Assembly (NCBI GenBank): GCA_964023205.1
Contig: OZ026833.1
Location: forward strand, 39,153,137-39,217,136
DNA length: 64,000 nucleotides
Direction of reading: 5' to 3'
From: Lutraria lutraria
Taxonomy: Eukaryota; Mollusca; Bivalvia; Venerida; Mactridae
Shown in pieces: positions 37,615 through 47,124 of the stretch. Positions within the stretch are counted from its first letter, which is position 1. Each line of letters begins with the position of its first letter. The position numbers were made by a program, and so were the translations under genes. The notes beneath the pieces are model-generated. The model made no database searches. It was given only the letters and a program-made list of their open reading frames with translations, and was not told the DNA's origin.

Positions 37615-37812
37615 TCATAAATCTATGTCTTCAGATACGGTAAAACCCCGCTCAGAGACTATTTCGGTACTAAGTGAACCTCTTTTAACGATAACGTATT
37701 CTCTGAGAATTTGACGTGCTTGTTCCATCTCTAAATACAGGTCGCGACAGGCCTCATCCTTCAATTTGACAAAAATGTCTATTTTCCTCCATATGTTCAG
37801 TTGCCAGCTCAT
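37615..37812 (-). CDS. Possible small protein, 65 aa, unrecognised
   Basis: An ATG-initiated frame of 65 residues upstream of the HSP70 promoter. It begins MSWQLNIWRK and is rich in alternating charged and hydrophobic residues, with a likely amphipathic helix (LYLEMEQARQILREYVIV). No family is recognised and no intron is needed. It is divergent from the gene at 38,524 with about 710 bases between their ATGs, so it could share that promoter. A chance ORF is possible. Confidence 0.3.
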   Translation of the reverse strand: MSWQLNIWRKIDIFVKLKDEACRDLYLEMEQARQILREYVIVKRGSLSTEIVSERGFTVSEDIDL

Positions 37813-38361
37813 CGTGGAAGAGTAAGTTATACTGGGTAGATTACAATTCAGGAAAACTATAGGTAGGTGAACCGACCGTCGTATACAACTAAAATATTGT
37901 TAAAAAACGGCGTTAAAAACCCGCTAAACTCCTGTTCTATTTCTTTTGTTTATTTCATATTTATCAATTAACTTATTCACTATAAAACCCTCTTTAACAC
38001 CGACGTTACCGTTAATGTTGTTTTTTTAGCAGTTGAAATTGTTTTGCCCGAGTCAAGCCTTACTTGCGCCTGGTAATACAGCAAGATGGATTGACTACAA
38101 AAATATAAGCTCACGCTATAGCATACGCTTTTTAAAAACAATGATAATAATGCTAATGCACTTGTGATAACGGTAATAAAGCATAAACATTGTAACGTTA
38201 TTTGAACAGAAAATAAATTTATTTGTTTAAATAAATTTATTTTTTACTACAATATCTTGTCGTCATTATCGACGTGCATTGTAAATTTGGTGTAATCACA
38301 ATATTCAAATCAAAAGTTTAATATATTTGTATAAAAAATCCGTTGAAAGAAATTCGTCTGT

Positions 38362-38428
38362 TTGACGTTACCCATAATTATTACGTCATGACGTCGTATT
38401 GAGCGTTAGTTACGACGTCGAGTTGATA
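38362..38428. promoter_or_regulatory. CRE/ATF-like site cluster between divergent ORFs
   Basis: TTTGACGTTA (38,361), the near-palindrome TACGTCATGACGTCG (38,382-38,396) and ACGACGTCGA (38,413-38,422) put at least four TGACG/CGTCA half sites in about 60 bases, about 100-160 bases before the ATG at 38,524. CREB/ATF-type bZIP factors bind such sites; use here is inferred. Confidence 0.5.
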
Positions 38429-38523
38429 TAAACAAAGAGACCGCGTCTTGGAAGTCACGTTTGTAGTTGATTTACATCACTTTGAGATACAAATCAACAA
38501 TAATAGCAGACGACTTTGTTAGC

Positions 38524-41500
38524 ATGACGAAAAAGACACAAAAGTCGAGGTCTCGGCACCGGACTAAACCAGCAGACGACAACAACAGTAAGTTTCAGGA
38601 CCGTTGTGTGGGAACAAGCAGAAGTTATATCACCTCAGAGAATCAGGAGCCGTCATATGAACCGTGTACTCAGGACGACCCGAGAACATCGCTTAGTATT
38701 TCTTCATTCGCAGATTTCCGCACAGACGACATCTCTGATTCACCTTTGCCGAGAAATTCAGAAACGCATCTTGGATTTCGAGCAGACACACCGAAAGAGA
38801 GGACAGACAGAGTCCATGATCATTTCCTACCTGAGATTATAAACGGTACCAAACCATTATCTTGGGACGACAGGTAAACATGTAGATTATATACCTATAT
38901 GACAATATTTCAAAGCTATAATATATCAAAGAGTAAAACAAAATGTGTTTCTAGTTACCCGATTTACGCTATTTTCCCCCGCGACCTTTGACTTTTTGTT
39001 GGTTGACCCTAGGAGCGAACTACCGACACTTTTACCTTACACGCGAAGCCCCGATCTATCTATTCTACTCAGAAGCACATTTTAGGACTTATGATTCAAA
39101 AAAATGAAATGATGCTTGGATTACAACGCGTTTCAATAGAATTACTAAAAACAACAAACAACTGGTGATATCAATCGTTCGACCGTGATGGCTTTCATTA
39201 ATTTTTTTGTTGGTATAGATTGAAAAGATTCGCAATGAAGTCTTAAATATAAAACATATAATAATACATTTTGTAATAATAATACATATATAGCATCATG
39301 ATTGTTACAAAATAATAATTAACATGACTGTAATAATATGTTGAGTTGTGTCATTTCTTTCATTATTGTAAGTACTTTTAGAGTTGTCAATAACATTAAA
39401 AAATTAATTTCGTTTAAACCAGCATACATAGAAATTATGTATTTTACATTAATATAAGATTCAATTTCTACATTGTGTGAACCCCAGAGAGCCACGCGTC
39501 TTTAATTAGCATTAGCTTTGTTTTAAAAGAAAATTATTGAATTTATTAAATATCACTTATATACCCGTATTCAAGAAACATTCTTTTTTGGTACCCTGTA
39601 CAGTACGCGCGGTAGTGTAAATTAAGTGTTGTAAGCGGCAAGCAGGTTGTGCTTCATATCAGGTCTATTGGAAGGACTTTTTAAGAGTAGATTCACTTAC
39701 TGGACGAGGGCTCTTTTACTCCCAAGAAACATTAACAGTTTTTGTAAACTATCTCTTAGTCACCATCTCTTCACAAGTACCACTTATTTTCCGACCTGTT
39801 ATTCATATATAATCCATAATATGTAGATTCACTAGCGTATTACATATTGGCAGTCACGTGTCTGTCACTGTGTGCACATTTTCGTCGATGACTATAATGC
39901 TGAGGCCTTCCATGGGTTCACTTGTAAACATTATACTACAGGCTAGATGAATTCTGTGGTCAAAATACACTGGACGATGTTGAGTTCGTTCGCCACTCAA
40001 AACAAGGCATCGCTTTCATGCAGTATTTAGGACAACCTCGTATGCCCCGAGTTGCTTCTGATGGACCAAGACGATACAATTTACCTAGACGTCCTCCACA
40101 TCATTTGCCTCGTCTTCATTCAGACGGATCTATTCCACAACGAGTGAATAGTCAGCCTCAGTCACGAAATGCAAACACAGGACTAAGAAGAGAACAAGTA
40201 GTTCAGCACCGAACTGGTATGTACAAGCATGAATTAACTATTTTCACACATTCGTCTTGATGGGTTGTGGGCGGGAATACGGCGCCTTCAATTATAACTC
40301 TCTAAATTAACAAGAAGGCCAGGATGACCCTATGTCGCTCACCTGGGAACAAAGGCACTATAATTAATGACCAGGTAATATAGTTTTCATCTCGTATAAC
40401 CCATTTTTACGTAGATTTTTATATCAAAACCAACCATGACGGTATAATACTGTTAAACAAGCTAAAACGTAGCAAATTTTCTAATCCAAGGGCCCATAAC
40501 TCTTGAAGTTTTGTGGTCCGATTCCACCCATAATTGAACTTGTCCAAGGCCGTAAGGTCATTCACATTCATTGTAAATATGATTAGGATCGGTGAATAAA
40601 GGCGATAGAGTGTAAACAAGCTAAAACGTAGCAAATTTTCTATTCCAAGTGCACATAACTCTGAAGTTGTGGTCCGATTCCGTCCATAATCGAACTTGTC
40701 CAAGTTCGTTTGGTTATTCACGTTTACTGAAAAAATAATTGGGATTGGTCAATAAATGAAGGCGCTAGAGTGTAAACAAGCTAAATATACCAATTTTTCT
40801 AAGTCAAGGTCCCATAACTCTTGAAGTTATTGTCCGATTTTGCCCATAATAGAACTTATCCGAGACATTGTGGCCATACACATTGTGACTAATGTGTGGA
40901 TGATGCTAGAGTGTAAACAAACTAATTGTGGCCGGACACCGGACATTCATTGAACCTAAAAGCTCACGTGAGCTAATAATTTACACTCTAATCTTCACCA
41001 AACTTGGTCAAAACCTTTATGGGCAATATAGCTTGAGTCAAGTTCCATAACCTGAGAAATCGACCATAGAATATTGAATTATGAATCAGAAGAAATATGA
41101 AAAAGACCTTCTCAGCTCCATACGTTTCATCCAATCTTTATATTATTGGAACATCTTGTGACAAACTTGATTATCTTGATTCATGAATTGGGGTAAAAAA
41201 GGAGAATGATACTATCATTTACATTCACTTACACTGTGATATACTTTAAGATATTGTCAGCATAGAGGTCAGTTGGTGCCTTAAGTGGTCTTCGAGTTCA
41301 AGCCAGTTGATAATTGGTGTCATTACAATAAAAGGAATCATTATAATAAAATTATGTCAGAATTATAGTACAATATTCTATCAAGATTTAGAAATACAAC
41401 TCTTTCAGTTCAATTTCCTTTAGCATTTCTTCTGTGTATCACCTAGACAATGGAACCACAAGAGATTTGTAACATTACTAGCCTCAAAGGTGGTATAACA

Positions 41501-41999
41501 CAGACATTGTTTATGTAGGTATACATTCAAACCTGTAAACAAAGGTCACTCTTTGGTCAGACAATGTGTGACCTTTATTGAGAGGTCATTTTGTTCTGAA
41601 TAATCAATGATGGTTTTCAAAAGAATGGCTTTTGTTTACTGGGTGACCTTTATTTGGAGGTGGCCACAAACACAGGTTTGACTGTACACATAATTTGTTG
41701 TTTCAGGGGGAGGCTTTATTGATAATGTTCGGAATGACACTGTACAAAGAAGACTTGACCACGAGAGAAGAAACCTACAAAAATGTACACGACATCTCCG
41801 AGAAACAGGTACAAGAGCTTCAAGAACTAACGGGTCGAACAGCACTGAGCAGCCAGCCAGGTCGACGAACACAGAGCAAAATCAAACCTCCACTAGTGGA
41901 AGAGTCCATGAAGTTGTTGTGGAACAAAATCGCCTTCGATCTCAAAACTACTTAAGAACCATGCAGACAATTATGAGCAAACAACCCAAAAAGAATTAA
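38524..41999 (+). CDS. Unrecognised three-exon gene, 305 aa basic protein
   Basis: Exons 38,524-38,873, 39,942-40,216 and 41,707-41,999; both introns are GT-AG (phases 2 and 1) and the sum, 918 nt, closes in frame. The ATG at 38,524 opens MTKKTQKSRSRHRTKP; an upstream in-frame ATG in the same open stretch (38,467 region) is possible. The N-terminal part is Ser/Thr/Asp-rich and low complexity. The middle exon holds LDEFCGQNTLDDVEFVRHSK then an Arg/Pro/His-rich stretch (PRRPPHHLPRLHSDG). The last exon has a likely helix (NDTVQRRLDHERRNLQKC), a Thr/Ser/Asn/Gln-rich linker and a second helix (HEVVVEQNRLRSQNYLRTM). No signal peptide or membrane span. I do not recognise the family; nuclear or nucleic-acid-binding roles are only suggested by charge. 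Confidence 0.75.
40307..40980. mobile_element. Tandem-repeat-bearing element with AACAAGAAGGCC / GTGAGCTAA ends
   Basis: It starts AACAAGAAGGCCAGGATGAC and ends AAAAGCTCACGTGAGCTAA. Inside are about three diverged copies of a unit of roughly 170 bases containing AGAGTGTAAACAAGCTAAA, CCATAACTCTTGAAGTT and ATAATTGAACTTGTCC. It lies in intron 2 of the 305-aa gene. Its ends resemble those of the larger element at 43,519-45,440 but the internal array differs. Confidence 0.75.
41522..41686. mobile_element. MITE, TCAAACCTG family, copy 2
   Basis: Ends TACATTCAAACCTGT and ACAGGTTTGACTGTA; the interior has paired GGTCAC / GTGACC and ACCTTTATT motifs. Its right end is about 20 bases before the acceptor of the last exon of the 305-aa gene (41,705-41,706), so it abuts the splice region. 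Confidence 0.75.
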
Positions 42000-42134
42000 T
42001 TCATGATGAAAAATCCATTTTAACAAAACTATTTCATTAAGTATTTTAGTACAAGCCAATTTAAATATTCTTTCTAGATAAATGCCTAAAAGAAATGTTG
42101 CAACACATTTTTATATTTATATTCAAAGTCACAA

Positions 42135-42140
42135 AATAAA
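42135..42140 (+). terminator. PolyA signal of the 305-aa gene
   Basis: AATAAA 136 bases after the stop codon at 41,999. Confidence 0.55.
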
Positions 42141-42641
42141 TGGAACATTTCATCCAGTGTGTTGTTATACGAAGATCCAAAGTCCATAAAACAACATTAA
42201 AAAATAGCCATAAAAATATGTCTATAAAACTTGAAATGTTTTGGCAGTAACAGAATATAAGGATATTTGCGAAATAAAGTTTATTTAAGTTATGTTCACA
42301 TTACATTGAATCAATAGATAGGCGGGCTATGCTTATCAAATATATAAAATGCACATTTTAACATCAAAGATATAAAATGCACTTTAACATCAAAGATATT
42401 TAAAATGCACCTTTAACATCAATTGACCAGAAAACTGGTTTGAGACTGTGCTGTTCGAAGCAACATCAGTCAAACTAAATGTAAGTACATTGTATTTAGA
42501 GATTAGAATTTGGACCTAAATGAGTTCCAGTCAACATGACTGTGTGATCATTCATCATCATCATCATCAACCAGTTTTGATTCTACAGGCCAAATCAAAT
42601 ATAATGTACATTGTAATATCCAGTCAATAAGAGTCTTAATA

Positions 42642-42821
42642 TACAGTGTAACCTCTCTAGAGCGGCCCTCTCTTGAGCAACAACCTCCCTTTAACAACAG
42701 CATGATTTTTTCCCATCGGTACCATTTAGCTATTAATTTAACCTCTCTAGAGCAGCAACCTCTCAACAACAACATAATTTTCTTCTCCCAAAGGGTGTTG
42801 CTTTTTAGAGGTTGCACTGTA
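42642..42821. mobile_element. MITE with ACAGTGTAACCTCT ends
   Basis: Inverted ends TACAGTGTAACCTCT and AGAGGTTGCACTGTA. TAACCTCTCTAGAGC is repeated inside. TA at both ends suggests a Tc1/mariner-type target site. Confidence 0.75.
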
Positions 42822-43355
42822 GTTTTATTATCATGGCCAGCTTACAATTTAGATGTTACTTGTTATTACACCCACACACAATTAAGGATACAATTAGTAG
42901 CTTCAACCATAGAATACAAAACAAAGTGATATATCAGGTTATTAATCTCCTAAGCATCGAATGACTTTTTAGGATACTGTTGGCTAGTAACCTTGAGTGT
43001 AATACCTTCAGTTAATTCAGTCATATTGTTGAACCATGTATCACCTAGGTAACCAGACCAATGACGGGCAAAGGAATGCAAGCAACAGTGATAAGATACA
43101 TATCTCAACTGTCCAAATCTTATACACAAAGTAATAATTAATCAAATGGAAAAGAAACAAGAACTAAAGAAATAAAAGATTTTACTTTATTTGTATAATA
43201 GGTTTATAAATTAATAGTGCCGCATTTCAGATGGTTTTTGAAACAATAGTTCAAATATATAAGCCTACAAATTCATCATCTTACAAGTTTTCCTGGACTG
43301 TATCCTAGGTTACCAGTACTTACATACCTTTCCGTAAGGAGCTGATAACTTCTCA

Positions 43356-43515
43356 ACTGTGGAATCATTAATTTTTAAATTTTTAAAATCAAATCCCACG
43401 AATTTAATTGCAGAAGTAAGGCATTTTTTTTTAAAAAAATCAAGATCCACAAATTTATGACCCCACGAAATAGGCTTTTTAGTAAAAAACATGAAAATTG
43501 AGCCCAATGAAAATA
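43356..43515. mobile_element. Decayed second copy of the ATCATTAAT MITE
   Basis: Matches 7,402-7,595 through ACTGTGGAATCATTAATTTT, AAATCCCACGAATT, AAGGCATTTTTTTT, CCCCACGAAATAG and GAAAATTGA.CCCAA. The right terminus is lost against the next element at 43,519. Confidence 0.75.
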
Positions 43516-43518
43516 AAT

Positions 43519-45440
43519 AACAAGAGGGCCATGATGGCCCTATAAATGCTCACCTGGAGAAAAGGTCATTTGGAGATTAACATTGTTGAAGTTTTCTATA
43601 CAAATCTAAGTAAGATCAAGTGACCGATCTGGGCCTTTTTATCACATGGCCATTATATGAACAGATTTAAAAGAGGTCCATTAGACAAAGCTACATACAA
43701 AATATCTTAGCTCTAGGCCTTGTGGTTTCGGAGAAGATTTTTTTAAATTTTCCTATATAAAATAGAATAAACCCCAGGGCAGGGCTAATTTTGACCCCGG
43801 GGCCATAATTTGAACAAACTTGGTAGTGGTCCACTAGACAATGCCACATACAAAATATCTAAGCTCTAGGCCTTCCGGTTTCGGAGCAGAAGATTTTTTA
43901 AATTTTCCTATATAAGTCTATATAAATCAAGTGACCCCCGGGGGGGGGGGGGCCAATTTTGACCCTAGGGCAATAATTTGAACAAACTTGGTAGAGGTCC
44001 ACTAGACAATGCTACATACCAAATATCATAGCTCTAGGCCTTGTGGTTTCGGAGAAGAAGATTTTTTTAATTTTCCTATATAAAATAGAATAAACCCCAG
44101 GGCAGAGCCAATTTTGACCCTAGGGCAATAATTTGAACAAACTTCGTAGAGGTCCACTAGATAATGCTACATACCAAATATCTTAGCTCTAGGCCTTGTG
44201 GTTTCGGAGAAGAAGATTTTTTAAATTTTCCTATATAAGTCTTTATAAATCAAGTGACCCCCGGGGCGGGGCCAATTTTGACCCTAGGGCAATAATTTGA
44301 ACAAACTTGGTAGAGGTCCACTAGACAATGCTACATACCAAATATCTTAGCTCTAGGCCTTGTGGTTTTGGAGAAGAAGATTTTTTAAATTTTCCTATAT
44401 AAAATAGAATAAACCCCTGGGCAGAGCCAATTTTGACCCTAGGGCAATAATTTGAACAAATTTGGTAGAGGTCCACTAGATAATGCTACATACCAAATAT
44501 CTTAGCTCTAGGCCTTGTGGTTTCGGAGAAGAAGATTTTTTAAATTTTCCTATATAAGTCTATATAAATCAAGTGACCCCCGGGGCGGGGCCAATTTTGA
44601 CCCTAGGGCAATAATTTGAACAAACTTGGTAGAGGTCCACTAGACAATGCTACATACCAAATATCTAAGCTCTAGGCCTTGTGGTTTCGGAGAAGAAGAT
44701 TTTTTAAATTTTACTATATAAGTCTATATAAATCAAGTGACCCCCGGGGCGGGGCCAATTTTGACCCTAGGGCAATAATTTGAACAAACTTGGTAGAGGT
44801 CCACTAGACAATGCTACATACCAAATATCTTAGCTCTAGGCCTTTTGGTTTTGGAGAAGAAGATTTTTTAAATTTTCCTAAATAAAATAGAATAAACCCC
44901 AGGGCAGAGCCAATTTTGACCCTAGGGCAATAATTTGAACAAACTTGGTAGAGGTCTACTAGGCTATGCTACACACCAAATATCATAGCTCTAGGCATTG
45001 TAGTTTTTGACAAGAAGATTTTTTAAATTTCCTATATAAGTCTATGTAAAATCAAGTTACCCCCGGGGCGGAGCCAATTTTGACCCCAGGGTAATAATTT
45101 GAACAAACTTTGTAGAGTTCCATTAGACAATGCTACATACTAAATATCTCAGCTCTAGGCCCTGTGGTTTCAGACAAGAAGATTTTTTAAGTTTTCTCTA
45201 TTTGTTGCCATAGCAACCAGAATTTTTAATGAAATTTAATTTTTTGAACCACTTTGAAAGGGGACCACCCAAGGATCATTCCAGCAAAGTTTGGTTGCAA
45301 TCGGCATAGCGGTGTAGGAGGAGATGTTGTTTTAAGTAAACATGGACGCCACGAAATCGTAACGACGCATGACGCACGATGGACGCAGGGCGATCACAAA
45401 AGCTCACCCTGAGCACATTCGTGCTCTGGTGAGCTAAAAA
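43519..45440. mobile_element. Tandem-array element (AACAAGAGGGCC ... GGTGAGCTAAAA) with ten repeat units
   Basis: Bounded by AACAAGAGGGCCATGATGGC and CTCTGGTGAGCTAAAA. Inside are about ten units of roughly 150-170 bases, each with TTTGAACAAACTTGGTAGAG, CACTAGACAATGCTACATAC and AGCTCTAGGCCTTGTGG. The unit anchor TTGAACA(A/G) recurs near 43,641 (diverged), 43,810, 43,976, 44,131, 44,297, 44,451, 44,617, 44,780, 44,932 and 45,098. Two linker variants alternate: one with AAAATAGAATAAACCCC, one with AAGTCTATATAAATCAAG and CCCCCGGGG. The unit ends in a distinct tail (TTGCCATAGCAACC ... GATGGACGCAGG). Similar ends and phrases are common in bivalve repeats. No protein is encoded. Confidence 0.85.
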
Positions 45441-45932
45441 TATAGTATGTGAAAAGACTTTGATTTAATTTCATTATAGGTTTATACATTAACAGTACCT
45501 TATTTATAATCAACGAAAGACAGCATACCTGTCCAGCAAAGGCTGAAAATATCATTGTACAATTCATTCATTATTTAAAAATAATTTATAAATTCCTGTA
45601 AATTAATAAAATACAGATTGGAGTTCAAATGAGAATAAATAAATCATGAAAGTGTAGTCCACATCTAATTAAGAGTTATTCCATTTAAACACAGGTCTTT
45701 ATCACATTCCATGAGTGGCAAAAAAATAATAAGACCAATGTAAATACAACACATAATGAGTTTTTTTCAGACCAGCAGACTGACAAACTTAAAAACATTA
45801 CTCCATGAGCATGACAAATTATTACAGGCCCGCAATATCTATTGACTTATAAATACAAATATACCTGCATTAAAATATACATGTACCATGTTTTCTTTAC
45901 AAATGGTTAGAATATGAAATCCATAATAATAA

Positions 45933-46235
45933 CTAGAGCTGTCACAGAGGTGACTAATACCCCGCAGCCGCTTTGACACTAATACTGCAATAGTACACTA
46001 TATGGCAAAGTTCAGGGGGACATAACTCTGCAATGAGTAAATCGCTGGGCATGAAAATTGTGTCCTGCACATCTACACTTCATGGTGATAATATATTTCA
46101 AGTTTCATTGCAATAGTTTAAAAAATGTGGAAGTGTTCGCTCCACAAACTTTATGCGGACAGACGGACCAACCAACCGACCAACAGATTGACTCCAATAT
46201 ACCCCCTCTCAAACTTCGTTTGCAGGTTATAATAA
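45933..46235. repeat. Dispersed repeat, CTAGAGCTGTCAC ... GCAGGTTATAAT type
   Basis: A non-coding segment with GAGGTGACTAATACCCC, GGGGGACATAACTCTGC, GTTTCATTGCAATAG and GGACAGACGGACCAACC. The style matches short non-autonomous elements of molluscs, recalled rather than searched. No clear inverted ends were found. Confidence 0.5.
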
Positions 46236-47089
46236 AAATCAAAAGAATCTTACAGGACACTAGGGTCAGTAGATCTAGTTCTCCAATTTTTGTTAACAAT
46301 AATTCTGTGGGAAAGCTGTGGTTTGACAGTCTTTTATGCATGCTTTGTAAACAAAGACAGAGGAATAGGGCTCCAAATCATTCTTTATTTCTTCAGGGAG
46401 CTAAAATGAATTTCTTCAGGAAATGGTCCAAATTTAAGTGCCTTACTTGAGAAGGATATATTCAAATGGAATAGCCCTTATTAATATCATACACAGGAAC
46501 ATTGAATACAGTCATTGTATTTCCTTTTTTTTGTGTATCAAATTTTTTATTATTTGTAAGTCCAAAAGGTGTAAAAAATATTTAAAATGATCAATGAATA
46601 TAACTTCATTAGTAATTCGCTAAAATAAGACGTGAAATTGGATTTTGATTCATATCACAAAATTTACCATACATAAAAAACATATTGACCTCTGTACAGT
46701 ATATATCGCAGCCATCATTAAAAATTGTTTGTTTGTAATGCTCTGACCCCGATTTCCAGAGGTGGGTAATTAGGTAGGTATTTTTTTGTATCTTTTTTTC
46801 TGACATTGCATTCTTGTTAAAATAAGTGGTAAATTTTGCAATACACAATATTTTCATGTAGTCTGCTCTGCATTAAACATGTAATTAGACAGAATATAAT
46901 ATGATAAAAAAACAGATTGTATTGGATAAAGGCAATGTATTCCAGTTTGGATTAAAAACAGCAAGTACTTTTTAAGGGAATGAGTGCAAAGAGATTGCAA
47001 ACAAAAAAAATCAACTTGAAAACCTGATAAAAAAGAAAAGTAGGGGCCATTTTGATGGGTCGTCGGAGCACTAAAAAAAACAACAATTT
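46236..47089. other. Intergenic, no gene seen
   Basis: AT-rich sequence between the repeat cluster and the 3' end of PRMT9. Open frames at 46,058-46,450 and 46,609-46,857 have no recognised motif and overlap repeats. Confidence 0.5.
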
Positions 47090-47095
47090 TTTATT
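47090..47095 (-). terminator. PolyA signal, PRMT9
   Basis: AATAAA on the minus strand about 30 bases past the PRMT9 stop codon. Confidence 0.6.
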
Positions 47096-47124
47096 TTCAG
47101 CCCAAGATTTTGGAGTTATTTACA

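Noticed and set aside
41695..41955. Open frame of 86 codons over the last exon of the 305-aa gene
   Set aside because: It is in a different frame from the one reached by phase-consistent splicing from exon 2; the chosen frame runs on to 41,999.
43519..45440. CRISPR-like array
   Set aside because: The units are about 150-170 bases, diverged throughout, with no short identical repeat separated by unique spacers; this is a satellite-type tandem array.
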